Positions 17,010-26,260 of a stretch of DNA of 64,000 nt are shown here, in pieces. The DNA comes from Duncaniella sp. GTDB taxonomy: Bacteria; Bacteroidota; Bacteroidia; Bacteroidales; Muribaculaceae. Under the pieces are notes generated by a model that saw only the letters and a list, made by a program, of their open reading frames with translations, made no database searches and had not been told where the DNA came from. The stretch lies in contig JAIDUB010000073.1 of NCBI GenBank assembly GCA_029060405.1, forward strand, positions 23,918 through 87,917, given 5' to 3'. How positions within the stretch are numbered: the stretch's first letter is position 1; every line of letters starts with the position of its first letter. Both the position numbers and the translations under genes were made by a program.

Positions 17010-18340
17010 AAATTGTGATCGCCGGAGCCGGTTCGGTAGGCTCACACTTAGCCAAGATGCTCTCGCGCGAGGAGCAGGATATCACGCTCATCGACAACGA
17101 TACCGAGCGTCTTGCCGCCATCGACGCCAACTACAATCTGCTTACCGTAAACGGCAATCCCACGTCGTTTCAGGTTCTGAGTCAGGCCCATATAGAAGGG
17201 TGCGACCTGTTTATCGCAGTAATGCCCCACGAGACACGCAATATTGTGGCATGCGCTATAGCCAGCAGTCTGGGTGCAAAAAAGACGGTGGCCCGCGTCG
17301 ACAATTTTGAATACAAGATGCAGGCCCACAAGGACTTTTTCGCGTCGCTCGGTGTGGCCGACGTAATATATCCCGAGTATCTCGCAGCCATGGAGATAAT
17401 CACCGCGCTCGAACACAACTGGGTGCGTCACTGGTTTGAGCTTCACGACGGCGAACTGATAATCGTGGGCGTGAAGATTCGCGACAACGCCCCCATCATA
17501 GGCATGCAGCTCAAAGAGCTCGCCATGACACATCACTCATTTCACGTAGCCGCAATCAAGCGCAATCACGAGACCATCTTTCCGCGCGGCGACGACTTCA
17601 TCCGCTCCAACGATATAGTATATTTCGCCACGAAGCGCGAGGATGTCGACAAACTCGTCGACATATGCGGCAAGCTCTACCGCCCCATACGCGACGTGAT
17701 GATTATGGGAGGAAGCCGAATCGCCATCCGCCTCGCGCATATGGCCGGTGACCGGTATAATTTCAAGATCATCGACAATGACCGCGACCTGTGCGTAAGG
17801 CTTGCCGAGAAATGCCCGCAAGCTGAAATAATCAACGCCGACGCCCGCGATATCGACACCCTTAAAGAGGAAGGCATCTCGTCGGCCGACGCGTTCATAG
17901 CCCTTACCGAGTCGAGCGAGGCAAACATCCTCACCTGCCTGTCGGCCAAAGAGTTCGGAGTGATTAAGACCATTGCCGAGGTGGAGAATCTGCAATTCAT
18001 TTCCGAGGCCGAGAATCTCAATATAGGCACTATCGTCAATAAGAAGCTGCTGGCCTCGTCGCGCATATTCCAGATTCTGCTCGACACCGACACCTCCACC
18101 TCCAAGTGCCTCGCGATGGCCGACGCCGAGGTGGCCGAAATAGTGGCCCGCGAGGGCTCACGCATCACCCGCGCTCCGGTCAAGGACCTGCGGCTGTCGC
18201 GCGACATGACCATAGCCGGTCTTATTCGCGACGGACACGGCAGCCTCGTCAACGGTAACACTCTCATTCAGCCCGGCGACCACGTGGTAGTGTTCTGCCT
18301 CAACGGTGTGATACATACGGTCGAAAAACTGTTCTCATAA
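17006..18340 (+). CDS. trkA: Trk potassium uptake regulatory subunit TrkA
   Basis: 444 residues with two RCK units. The first starts '[19 protein letters not shown]', a classic NAD-binding GxGxxG loop; the second starts near '[18 protein letters not shown]' (about 232). TrkA-C ligand-binding domains follow each. It gates the TrkH channel in response to nucleotides, from the cytoplasmic side. trkH follows after 16 bp. Confidence 0.96.
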   Translation: MKIVIAGAGSVGSHLAKMLSREEQDITLIDNDTERLAAIDANYNLLTVNGNPTSFQVLSQAHIEGCDLFIAVMPHETRNIVACAIASSLGAKKTVARVDNFEYKMQAHKDFFASLGVADVIYPEYLAAMEIITALEHNWVRHWFELHDGELIIVGVKIRDNAPIIGMQLKELAMTHHSFHVAAIKRNHETIFPRGDDFIRSNDIVYFATKREDVDKLVDICGKLYRPIRDVMIMGGSRIAIRLAHMAGDRYNFKIIDNDRDLCVRLAEKCPQAEIINADARDIDTLKEEGISSADAFIALTESSEANILTCLSAKEFGVIKTIAEVENLQFISEAENLNIGTIVNKKLLASSRIFQILLDTDTSTSKCLAMADAEVAEIVAREGSRITRAPVKDLRLSRDMTIAGLIRDGHGSLVNGNTLIQPGDHVVVFCLNGVIHTVEKLFS

Positions 18341-18356
18341 CTCTCCGCACCTCATC

Positions 18357-19832
18357 ATGGCATTCTCAAGTTCAGCCTCGATAAATTTCCGCGTGCTATT
18401 CAGGGTGATAGGATGGCTTCTGCTTATAGAGAGCATCTTCCTTGTGGTGCCTCTCGTCACCGCAATCATCTATCATGAGAGCGACTGGGTGGCATTCACC
18501 GTGGCGCTCGGAGCCACACTTGCCGCCGGCCTTTGCATGACCTCATTCATCCGCCCGCGCAGCAACAGCATGCGCAAGCGCGAGGGATTTCTGCTCACGG
18601 CATTGGTGTGGGTTTTCTTCTCGATATTCGGCATGATACCCTTCATGCTCATGCAGGAACCCCTCGATCTCTCCGACGCATTTTTTGAAACCATGTCGGG
18701 CTTCACCACTACCGGAGCCACCGTGTTCGGCTCGATATCCCACCTGAGCCACGGCATAATAATATGGCGCTCGGTGATGCAGTGGATTGGAGGCATGGGT
18801 ATAATACTGTTTACCCTCGCCGTGCTCCCTATGCTCAACAATAACGGCGGCATGCAGATGTTTAACGCCGAGGTTACAGGCATAACCCACGACAAGCTAC
18901 GTCCCCGCGTAAGCTCCACGGCCAAAGGCCTCTGGATGGTATACATAGGTCTTACCGCCGTATTGTTTCTGCTTCTGCTGGCCGGGCCGATGAATGTGTT
19001 TGAATCGCTCTGCCACGCATTCTCCACCATGAGCACAGGCGGATTCTCCACCCACGATGACTCGCTCGTGGCATGGGACAGCGATTATGTGCTCACCGTG
19101 GTCACCATATTCATGTTTCTCGGCGGTGTCAACTTCGCCCTGATATTCCGCGCCCTCCACGGCGACCTGCGGCCGGCGTGGCAAAACGATACGTTCCGTG
19201 CCTACGTCAAGATAATCCTTGTCATGTATGTGCTTTTCACCCTATCGGTGATAGGCCACGGACAGATTTCATCGGTAAAATCCGTCACGCTCGAGCCGCT
19301 ATTCATGGTAGTGTCCACCATCACGTCGACAGGCTACGTCACGACCGGATTCGGCAACTGGGGTACATTTGCTCTCGCGCTCACTTTTGTACTCATGTTT
19401 ACCGGTGCATGCGCAGGCTCTACCAGCGGCGGCGCCAAGATCGACCGCATGCTTGTGCTCGGCAAGCACTCGCGCAACGAGATATACCGATGCGTGCACC
19501 CCAACAATATCTACACCGTCCGCTTGAGCGGCCGGGCCATGTCGCCCGACCTTGTGTCGAAAGTCATCATCTTCCTCTGCCTCTACTGCATCATAATTTT
19601 TTCAGGTGCCATCATACTCACAGCTATGGGAGTGCCGCTGGTCGACGCATTTTTCTCGGCATTCTCCTGTATCTCCAACACCGGCTTCGACACCGCCATC
19701 ACAGGCTACGGCGCGCAATACGACATCATCCCCGCCCTCGGCAAATGGGTACTCTCGCTCATAATGCTCACCGGCCGCCTCGAAGTATTCACCATCCTCC
19801 TTCTCTTCACCTCCACATTTTGGAAGAAATGA
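18357..19832 (+). CDS. trkH: Trk potassium transporter membrane subunit TrkH
   Basis: 491 residues with four membrane-pore-membrane repeats. Selectivity loops are visible as 'TMSGFTTTGATVF', 'TMSTGGFSTHDDS', 'TITSTGYVTTGFGNW' and 'CISNTGFDTA', each with the central Gly. 'GACAGSTSGGAKIDRMLVLGK' is the conserved intracellular gate loop region. Together with TrkA it takes up K+. The transcript runs into the repeat-rich stretch at 19,866-20,030. Confidence 0.96.
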   Translation: MAFSSSASINFRVLFRVIGWLLLIESIFLVVPLVTAIIYHESDWVAFTVALGATLAAGLCMTSFIRPRSNSMRKREGFLLTALVWVFFSIFGMIPFMLMQEPLDLSDAFFETMSGFTTTGATVFGSISHLSHGIIIWRSVMQWIGGMGIILFTLAVLPMLNNNGGMQMFNAEVTGITHDKLRPRVSSTAKGLWMVYIGLTAVLFLLLLAGPMNVFESLCHAFSTMSTGGFSTHDDSLVAWDSDYVLTVVTIFMFLGGVNFALIFRALHGDLRPAWQNDTFRAYVKIILVMYVLFTLSVIGHGQISSVKSVTLEPLFMVVSTITSTGYVTTGFGNWGTFALALTFVLMFTGACAGSTSGGAKIDRMLVLGKHSRNEIYRCVHPNNIYTVRLSGRAMSPDLVSKVIIFLCLYCIIIFSGAIILTAMGVPLVDAFFSAFSCISNTGFDTAITGYGAQYDIIPALGKWVLSLIMLTGRLEVFTILLLFTSTFWKK

Positions 19833-19865
19833 TCTCCCGCCCCTGCCACGTCCAACACCCGGCCC

Positions 19866-19919
19866 CTCCTGTAGGGGCGCTTCACAGGAGCGCCCGGCAG
19901 AGCAAAAAGGTAATTTCGT
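19866..19919 (+). repeat. family A hairpin repeat, copy A5
   Basis: GTAG 19871-19874, stem GGGCGCT (19875-19881) with AGCGCCC (19889-19895), then tail GGCAGAGCAAAAAGGTAATT. It carries the same paired G-C change as A4. It lies 33 bp after the trkH stop. Confidence 0.87.
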
Positions 19920-19940
19920 AGTGGCCAACCACCTTATATT

Positions 19941-20030
19941 CAGGGCTGGAAGCCCGTCGTTGTCCATAACCGCGGGTGAAGCCCGCGGACAAGTGCCCCT
20001 GAGAACTTGAGCTGCGGAGCTGCGATGTCT
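19941..20030 (+). repeat. family B composite repeat, copy B5
   Basis: Three modules in order: (i) GGGCTGGAAGCCC then GTCGTTGTCCATAA; (ii) CCGCGGGTGAAGCCCGCGG at 19970-19988; (iii) GAGCTGCGGAGCTGCGATGTC at 20009-20029, a degenerate form of the third hairpin. It is immediately after copy A5, with no transposase beside it. Together A5 and B5 fill most of the 317-bp gap before fabD; the rest holds the fabD promoter. Confidence 0.82.
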
Positions 20031-20100
20031 TTTTAGCTTTCCCTTCGCTACCCTCAGCGGATTAACGGTTTTTTTTTGCCTCTATATAAAAAATTATCAC

Positions 20101-20108
20101 TAACTTTG
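20101..20108 (+). promoter_or_regulatory. -7 promoter element of fabD
   Basis: TAACTTTG, 41 nt before the fabD ATG. A TTTG ending a T9 run lies 22 bp upstream, near the expected -33 position. Confidence 0.72.
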
Positions 20109-20149
20109 CAGCCTGATTAATACGAAACTAAACCCGTCAAATAACAAGT

Positions 20150-21028
20150 ATGAAAGCTTATGTATTCCCCGGTCAGGGTGCTCAGTTCGTAGGCATGGGC
20201 AAAGACCTCTACGACAATAATCCCGTGGCCCGCGAAATGTTTGAGAAAGCCAACGAAATCCTCGGTTTCCGTATCACCGACATCATGTTTGAGGGTACCG
20301 ACGAAGACCTCAAGCAGACCCGCGTAACCCAGCCCGCCATCTTCCTTCACTCCGTAATACTCGCCAAGACTCTTGGCGAAGACTTTACCCCCGACATGGT
20401 TGCCGGCCACTCGCTCGGCGAATTTTCGGCTCTGACAGCTGCCGGCGCGCTGTCGTTTGAGGACGGTCTGCGTCTCGTGTCAGCCCGTGCTCAGGCCATG
20501 CAGAAAGCCTGTGAGCTCAAGCCCTCTACTATGGCGGCAGTGCTCGCTCTCCCCGATGAGAAAGTCGAGGAAATCCTATCGACAGTTGACGGCGTGGTTG
20601 TATGCGCCAACTACAACTGCCCCGGCCAGATCGTGATTTCGGGCGAAGTCGAGGCCATCGACGCCGCTTGCGAGAAACTTCTCGCCGCCGGTGCAAAACG
20701 CGCACTCAAGCTCAAGGTGGGCGGTGCATTCCACTCACCCGTGATGGAACCTGCACGCGAGGAACTCGCCAAGGCTATCGAAGCAACTGAGGTACACGCA
20801 CCTTCAGTACCCGTATATCAGAACGTCGATGCCCTTCCCCACACCGATCCCGCCGAAATCAAGGCCAACCTCGTGGCTCAGCTCACTGCTCCCGTGCGCT
20901 GGACTCAGTCAGTCAAGAACATGGTAGCCGACGGCGCCACCGAGTTCATCGAAGTAGGCCCCGGCAAGGTACTTCAGGGACTCGTTGCCAAAATCGACCG
21001 CAACGTAGCCACTTCAGGCCGTCAGTAA
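20150..21028 (+). CDS. fabD: malonyl-CoA:ACP transacylase
   Basis: 292 residues. 'VFPGQGAQFVGMGKDL' opens the protein; the nucleophile is Ser88 in AGHSLGEFSAL; the partner His is in 'KVGGAFHSPVMEPA'; 'VEVGPGKVLQGLV'-type ending is present. It loads malonate onto acyl carrier protein for fatty-acid synthesis. It stands alone with its own promoter and a strong terminator at 21052. Confidence 0.97.
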   Translation: MKAYVFPGQGAQFVGMGKDLYDNNPVAREMFEKANEILGFRITDIMFEGTDEDLKQTRVTQPAIFLHSVILAKTLGEDFTPDMVAGHSLGEFSALTAAGALSFEDGLRLVSARAQAMQKACELKPSTMAAVLALPDEKVEEILSTVDGVVVCANYNCPGQIVISGEVEAIDAACEKLLAAGAKRALKLKVGGAFHSPVMEPAREELAKAIEATEVHAPSVPVYQNVDALPHTDPAEIKANLVAQLTAPVRWTQSVKNMVADGATEFIEVGPGKVLQGLVAKIDRNVATSGRQ

Positions 21029-21051
21029 TAAGACATACCGAAAAATACGGT

Positions 21052-21083
21052 GCCGGCATCTCAATGATGCCGGTACTTTTTTT
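21052..21083 (+). terminator. rho-independent terminator of fabD
   Basis: GTGCCGGCATC pairs with GATGCCGGTAC (one G-U) around loop AAT, followed by seven T. The T run ends 2 nt before the -7 box of the next gene, so terminator and promoter share this DNA. Confidence 0.9.
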
Positions 21084-21084
21084 G

Positions 21085-21092
21085 TATATTTG
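21085..21092 (+). promoter_or_regulatory. -7 promoter element of the GH2 gene
   Basis: TATATTTG, ending 7 nt before the ATG at 21100; predicts a leader of about 0-2 nt. It rules out an in-frame ATG at 21064, which lies inside the fabD terminator. Confidence 0.72.
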
Positions 21093-21099
21093 CACTGCC

Positions 21100-24051
21100 A
21101 TGAGAAATCTTATTTTTACAATTCTTGCAGCAGCCGCGCTCATATTGGGGGCGCGCGAATCGTATAACTTCAACAGCGACTGGCTGATATCTCCGGGCGA
21201 CGGAGAAGGGTATGAAGCCGTGGGATTGCCCGATTCGGCATGGCGCCGGGTCACCCTGCCACGTGCATTCAATCAGGAGGAAGCATTCAGGCTGCGCATC
21301 GACGACCTCAACGACACCGTGGTATGGTATCGCAAGCATTTCCGCATGCCCGCTTCGGCAAGAGGCAAAAAGGTTTTCGCGGAATTTGAGGGTGTGAGAC
21401 AAGGCGCCGACGTATATCTCAACGGCACTCACATAGGTCTGCACGAGAACGGTGTGATGGCTTTCGGCCTCGATCTCACCCCATACATTGACTTCGACGG
21501 TGAAAACGTGATAGCCGTGCGCACCGACAATGACTGGCATTACCACGAGCGCGCCACCGGAACGGAATTTCAGTGGAACAACACAAATTTCAACGCCAAC
21601 TATGGCGGAATACCCAAAAATGTATTTCTTCACCTGACCGATTCCGTATACCAGACACTCCCCCTGTATTCCACTCTCGGCACCACCGGCACTTACGTCT
21701 ACGCTTCCGACATTGACATTCCCTCCCGCTCGGCCACGGTAAATGTCGAGTCGGAGGTGAACAACGAAACATCTTCGCCCGCCGAAGCCGCGCTGCTGGT
21801 GAGAGTAACCGACCGCGACGGCCGCCCCGTGGCAGAATATCGTGGGGGAAATGTAATGATCCCCGCAACTTCAAGAGCCACAGTATCGGCCTCGGCTCAC
21901 CTCGGCAATCTTGATTTCTGGAGTCACGACTACGGCTGTCTCTACGACGTGACATCTTCGCTCATAATCGGCGGCGACACGCTCGACCCGGTAGTTACAC
22001 GCACGGGATTCCGCAAGACCCGTTTCGACGAGGGAAAAGTGTTGCTCAACGACCGGGTGATACAGTTGAAAGGATACGCGCAACGCACATCCAACGAATG
22101 GCCCGGTGTGGGTATGTCGGTTCCACCGTGGCTCAGCGACTACTCCAACGGCCTGATGGTGGAGAGCGGTGCCAACCTCGTGAGGTGGATGCACGTGACG
22201 CCTTGGAAACAGGACGTGGAATCGTGTGACCGCGTAGGGCTTATTCAAGCCATGCCGGCAGGCGACGCCGAGAAAGATGCCGACGGCAGGAAATGGGAAC
22301 AGCGCGTGGAGCTGATGCGCGACGCCATCATCTACAACCGAAATAATCCGAGCATTCTGTTTTATGAGTGCGGCAACAAGGGGATAACCGAATCCCACAT
22401 GGCCGAGATGAAAGAGCTCCGCGACACGTATGATCCACATGGCGGCCGCGCCATAGGTTCGCGTGAGATGCTCGACAGCCACGAAGCCGAGTATGGAGGC
22501 GAGATGCTCTACATCAACAAGAGTGCCCGACAACCTGTGTGGGCCATGGAATATTGCCGCGACGAGGGATTGCGCAAGTATTGGGACGAATATTCCTACC
22601 CCTTTCATGCCGAGGGCGACGGGCCGCTCTACCGCAACGCTCCCGCCAATGAATATAATCACAATCAGGATGTATTTGCCGTTGAACTCGTGAAAAGATG
22701 GTATGATTACTACCGGGAGCGCCCGGGCTCGGGTAATCGCGTTAGTTCGGGCGGTGCAAAAATAATTTTCTCCGATACCAACACACACTTCCGCGGTGCC
22801 GAAAATTACCGACGCAGCGGTGTGACCGACGCAATGCGTATTCCTAAAGACGGCTTTTACGCCCATCAGGTCATGTGGGGCGGCCCGGTGGATTCCGAGC
22901 TGCCGCGCACCCATATCACCGGCCACTGGAATTATCCTGACTCGACGGTTAAGCCTGTATATGTGGTCAGCAATTCTCCGGCGGTGGAACTGCTACTGAA
23001 TGATTCAGTCATAGCCCTGCGCGACACTCCAGAATACGGATTCCTGTTCACGTTTCCCGACGTAAGTTTTCATCCCGGCCATCTTGTCGCAAGAGGTCTG
23101 GATATGGCGGGCAAAGAGCAGAGCCGACATGAATTATTCACCGCAGGAAATGCCGCGGCGCTGAAACTATCGCCCATGACTGCCCCGGAAGGCATGAAAG
23201 CCGACGGCGCCGATCTTGCTCTGATACAGATAGAAACGGTAGATGCCGACGGCCGACGCTGTCCGCTCGACAACCGCCTTGTCACATTCTCCGTTTCCGG
23301 CGAAGGCGAGTGGATAGGTGGCATAGCGCAGGGGCCCGACAATTATATAGGAGCATCATCACTGCCTGTGGAATGTGGCATCAACCGCGCCCTTGTACGC
23401 TCCACAACCACACCGGGCACCATCACCGTCACTGCTTCGGCTGAAGGATTGGAGCCGGTATCAATAGAAATCGACACACGCCGTACAGCTTGTGAAAACG
23501 GCCTGTCGGCCATAATGCCGTCCTTCGGTCTGAAAGGCAATCTCACCGCAGGTCAGGCTCCATCGACACCAACCTACTCCGACAGGCTGATTTCCTTGCC
23601 AATAGCTTCGGCCGAAGCTGGATCCAACGGGCAAAACGCCCGCTCAAGTTTCGATGATAATGAAAATACCTCTTGGCAGAGCGACGGCGACCTTCGCAAC
23701 GCATGGATCACTTACCGTCTCGACCGTCCCGCAGCAGCATTGGAAATATGCGTGAAACTTCCGGGATGGCGGCGCCGCTCCTATCCGGTCGAGATATATG
23801 CCGACGGCAAACTGCTCGTCAGCACCGCCACGCCCAAGACTCTTGGTTACGTGCATATCCCCCTGCCCTCACACCGGCCTGCCGGATCTTATACAATTAT
23901 GCTCAAGGGGAGTGCCTCGCTCAACGATGCTTTCGGCCATATCACGGAGCTTGATGCCGCCAACAATGCCGAGTCAACCGAATCATCAGGCCACACCCTC
24001 GGCATAGTGGAAATAGAATTTCTTTCACCTGTACACTCTCCCCATGATTGA
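21100..24051 (+). CDS. exported GH2-family glycosidase with C-terminal discoidin-like domain
   Basis: 983 residues from the start chosen by promoter and signal peptide (1-18). The N-terminal sandwich ('YNFNSDWLISPGDGEG', 'WRRVTLPRAFN', 'FEGVRQGADVYLNGTHIG') and central TIM barrel are GH2. The nucleophile Glu484 is present in 'WAMEYC'. The usual acid/base motif GNE reads ECGNKG, with Lys427 in the Glu place and Glu423 four residues earlier. A big-like domain and an F5/8 type C (discoidin) domain ('ENTSWQSDGDLRNAWITYRL') follow. Probably a periplasmic glycan hydrolase; substrate unknown. It overlaps the GNAT gene by 8 bp. Confidence 0.85.
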   Translation: MRNLIFTILAAAALILGARESYNFNSDWLISPGDGEGYEAVGLPDSAWRRVTLPRAFNQEEAFRLRIDDLNDTVVWYRKHFRMPASARGKKVFAEFEGVRQGADVYLNGTHIGLHENGVMAFGLDLTPYIDFDGENVIAVRTDNDWHYHERATGTEFQWNNTNFNANYGGIPKNVFLHLTDSVYQTLPLYSTLGTTGTYVYASDIDIPSRSATVNVESEVNNETSSPAEAALLVRVTDRDGRPVAEYRGGNVMIPATSRATVSASAHLGNLDFWSHDYGCLYDVTSSLIIGGDTLDPVVTRTGFRKTRFDEGKVLLNDRVIQLKGYAQRTSNEWPGVGMSVPPWLSDYSNGLMVESGANLVRWMHVTPWKQDVESCDRVGLIQAMPAGDAEKDADGRKWEQRVELMRDAIIYNRNNPSILFYECGNKGITESHMAEMKELRDTYDPHGGRAIGSREMLDSHEAEYGGEMLYINKSARQPVWAMEYCRDEGLRKYWDEYSYPFHAEGDGPLYRNAPANEYNHNQDVFAVELVKRWYDYYRERPGSGNRVSSGGAKIIFSDTNTHFRGAENYRRSGVTDAMRIPKDGFYAHQVMWGGPVDSELPRTHITGHWNYPDSTVKPVYVVSNSPAVELLLNDSVIALRDTPEYGFLFTFPDVSFHPGHLVARGLDMAGKEQSRHELFTAGNAAALKLSPMTAPEGMKADGADLALIQIETVDADGRRCPLDNRLVTFSVSGEGEWIGGIAQGPDNYIGASSLPVECGINRALVRSTTTPGTITVTASAEGLEPVSIEIDTRRTACENGLSAIMPSFGLKGNLTAGQAPSTPTYSDRLISLPIASAEAGSNGQNARSSFDDNENTSWQSDGDLRNAWITYRLDRPAAALEICVKLPGWRRRSYPVEIYADGKLLVSTATPKTLGYVHIPLPSHRPAGSYTIMLKGSASLNDAFGHITELDAANNAESTESSGHTLGIVEIEFLSPVHSPHD

Positions 24052-24580
24052 ACTGAAATCAGAAAATTCGGCCTCCGTGCCCGCGGGTATGGAGACAGTC
24101 TATACCGGGGCTTTTCCTCCCGAAGAGCGCCGTCCTTGGAGCGACCTGCTCCGCAGGGCCGATTCCGACCCGCGTTTCAGCCTTTACACCATAATGAGCG
24201 ACGGCATCCCGGCGGGACTGATTACCGTGTGGAATCTCGGCATCGCCCGCTACGTGGAGCATTTCGCCATCGATCCAGCAATGCGGGGTGCAGGTATAGG
24301 ACAGGATGTTATCAAGAAAATCATATCCATGCCGGGAGCTCCTGTAGTGCTTGAGGTTGAGTCTGAATCCACAGGCGATACCGCCCGCCGGCGCATCGGT
24401 TTCTATACACGCGCCGGACTTACGGCACATCATTTATTTTCCTACATCCAGCCGCCCTATGCACCCGGCCTCCCCGAGGTTCCCCTCACTCTCATGACCT
24501 CGTCACCCCTGCCTCTTGATGACATCACAGCGCTGCTTCACCGCGAAATCTACGGCAAAATTCAGGACGACAAGTCTTAG
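24044..24580 (+). CDS. GNAT-family N-acetyltransferase
   Basis: 178 residues. The acetyl-CoA loop reads 'MRGAGIGQDVIKKI' (R-x-x-G-x-G), preceded by the strand 'YVEHFAIDPA' and followed by 'VVLEVE'. 'AFPPEERRPWSDLLRR' near the start is common in this Bacteroidota subgroup. Substrate unknown. It overlaps the GH2 gene, so it is co-transcribed with it, though a joint function is not evident. Confidence 0.85.
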   Translation: MIELKSENSASVPAGMETVYTGAFPPEERRPWSDLLRRADSDPRFSLYTIMSDGIPAGLITVWNLGIARYVEHFAIDPAMRGAGIGQDVIKKIISMPGAPVVLEVESESTGDTARRRIGFYTRAGLTAHHLFSYIQPPYAPGLPEVPLTLMTSSPLPLDDITALLHREIYGKIQDDKS

Positions 24581-24586
24581 CCACAC

Positions 24587-24639
24587 TGCAATTTTTAAAT
24601 TATTTTAGTAATTTTCTACATAAATCAATAAAAATTGCA
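24587..24639. promoter_or_regulatory. 11-bp inverted repeat upstream of znuA
   Basis: TGCAATTTTTA (24587-24597) and its exact reverse complement (24629-24639) are separated by 31 bp of AT-rich DNA. The right arm ends 10 bp before the znuA -7 box. It could be an operator, for example for a Fur/Zur-type metal regulator, or an AT-rich 3' hairpin of the GNAT gene. No known Zur consensus was matched. Confidence 0.4.
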
Positions 24640-24649
24640 AAATTTTCTA

Positions 24650-24657
24650 TATCTTTG
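24650..24657 (+). promoter_or_regulatory. -7 promoter element of znuA-znuC
   Basis: TATCTTTG, 20 nt before the ATG at 24678. Confidence 0.75.
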
Positions 24658-24677
24658 CAAAAGAAATTATAGAAGTT

Positions 24678-25571
24678 ATGCGTTGTTTTAGGGTTTCCAT
24701 ATTGATTCTATCGCTTGCAACCGTCGTGATGGCCGTTGTGGCCGGATGCGTCAACAACACTTCCTCATCCAAGATTGTCACCGTTACGCTGCCGCCTCAG
24801 AAATATCTGGTGGAGCAGATAGCCGGCGACAATGTTGAGGTGAGATGTCTGCTTTCCAACGGCGCCAACCCCGAGACCTACGATCCCACCGTCACCAATA
24901 TGATGAATCTCGACAAGAGTATCGCTTATCTTCGCATAGGCAACGTGGGATTTGAAGAAGCAGTGCTCGAAAAGATTGCGCTTGCCAATCCCTCGCTACC
25001 CATCTACGATATATCCGACGGTATAGAGCTGATTACGGGAACTCATACACACACCCACGCCCATGCAGGAGAGACCGTGGAGCATGTAACGCCCGATCCC
25101 CACACATGGACTTCGGTGAAAAACGCCCGCGTAATGGCTTCCAACATACTTCAGGCTCTCAAGGAAATCGACCCGGCGAATACCGTGGAATATAACGCCA
25201 ACTACGAGCGGCTGGTAAACCGTCTTGATTCGCTCGACGCTGATTTCAGCGCCCGGCTCGCCACTGCCGGACATCCCGCTTTCATCGTGTGGCATCCGTC
25301 GCTCAGCTACCTCGCCCGTGACTACGGCCTGACCCAGATAATTGCCGGCGGAGCTGAAAACAAGGAATCATCCGTGGCAGCCGTGCGCGAGGCTATCGAC
25401 AAGGCTACCGAATCGGAAGCCAAGGTATTTTTCTATCAGAAAGACATCGATACCCGCCACCTCGCCGCACTCAATTCATCAATCAACGCTACTGAAGTCG
25501 ACATCAATCCCCTCTCGGGTGACTGGGAGACCGAAATGATAAAGATTGTCGACGCTCTCACTGCAAAATGA
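24678..25571 (+). CDS. zinc/manganese ABC transporter substrate-binding lipoprotein (ZnuA-like)
   Basis: 297 residues; lipobox VAGC with acylated Cys24. 'LPPQKYLVEQIAGDNVEVRCLLSNG' is the cluster A-I (TroA/ZnuA) start. A His-rich loop (THTHTHAHAG, 122-131) and 'VTPDPHTWTS' follow, then 'IVWHPSLSYLARDYGLTQI' and 'FFYQKDID'. The usual first metal-ligand His in 'PHxYEP' is Glu67 here ('NPETYDPT'). It binds periplasmic metal and hands it to an ABC permease; no permease gene is in the cluster. It overlaps znuC by 4 bp. Confidence 0.88.
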   Translation: MRCFRVSILILSLATVVMAVVAGCVNNTSSSKIVTVTLPPQKYLVEQIAGDNVEVRCLLSNGANPETYDPTVTNMMNLDKSIAYLRIGNVGFEEAVLEKIALANPSLPIYDISDGIELITGTHTHTHAHAGETVEHVTPDPHTWTSVKNARVMASNILQALKEIDPANTVEYNANYERLVNRLDSLDADFSARLATAGHPAFIVWHPSLSYLARDYGLTQIIAGGAENKESSVAAVREAIDKATESEAKVFFYQKDIDTRHLAALNSSINATEVDINPLSGDWETEMIKIVDALTAK

Positions 25572-26260
25572 CTCCCGACAGCACACTGATAACACTCTCT
25601 GACATATCGCTGCGCCGCGACAGCCGCGACATTCTCAGCGATGTGAACCTCACCGTGAACCGCGGCGACTTCATTGCCATCACCGGGCCCAACGGCGGCG
25701 GCAAAACAACCCTTCTGCGCATATTGCTGCGCCTCATCAGTCCTACCACGGGAAAAGTGGAATACTTCAGCGGTGGCAAAGGAGTGAAAAATCTGCCCAT
25801 AGGCTATCTGCCTCAGAAAAATATGGTCGACTCGCGTTTTCCCATCACTGTGGGCGAACTGATCGCATCGGGTCTGCTCGGCTGCGATAAATCAATACGA
25901 TCTCAGGAAAAGACGCTCACGGCTGAAATGCTGTCGCTCGTTGGCCTCGTAGACCGTGCCGGCCAGCCCATAGGCACATTATCGGGTGGACAGTTGCAGC
26001 GCGCATTACTTGGACGCGCCCTTATCTCCAAGCCTGAAATTCTGGTGCTCGACGAGCCACTGAGCTATGTCGACAAGCAATTCGAGCACTACATCTACGA
26101 TCTTCTCGATCGCCTGCGCCACACCACGACAATAATTCTCGTGTCGCATGAAATGTCGGTGATCTCGGGCATGGCGACACGCCATTTCATTATCGACCAC
26201 ACGATTTCAGAATGTCATTCGCATCATCACAGCGTCCACTACGACTGTGACTGCGACTGA
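25568..26260 (+). CDS. metal ABC transporter ATP-binding protein (ZnuC-like)
   Basis: 230 residues. Walker A GPNGGGKT at 40-47, signature LSGGQLQR, Walker B 'ILVLDEPLSYVD', and the switch His in 'IILVSHEMSVIS'. The C-terminal tail is rich in His, Cys and Asp ('ECHSHHHSVHYDCDCD'), a plausible metal-binding extension. It would power import of the metal bound by the preceding lipoprotein. The expected ZnuB permease is absent: the next 22 bp already overlap convergent recQ. Confidence 0.88.
   Translation: MTPDSTLITLSDISLRRDSRDILSDVNLTVNRGDFIAITGPNGGGKTTLLRILLRLISPTTGKVEYFSGGKGVKNLPIGYLPQKNMVDSRFPITVGELIASGLLGCDKSIRSQEKTLTAEMLSLVGLVDRAGQPIGTLSGGQLQRALLGRALISKPEILVLDEPLSYVDKQFEHYIYDLLDRLRHTTTIILVSHEMSVISGMATRHFIIDHTISECHSHHHSVHYDCDCD

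Noticed and set aside
20069..20078. T9 tract upstream of fabD as a phase-variation signal
   Set aside because: Poly-T runs are common in AT-rich promoter DNA here, and FabD is essential, so switching would be harmful. It more likely forms part of the -33 region.
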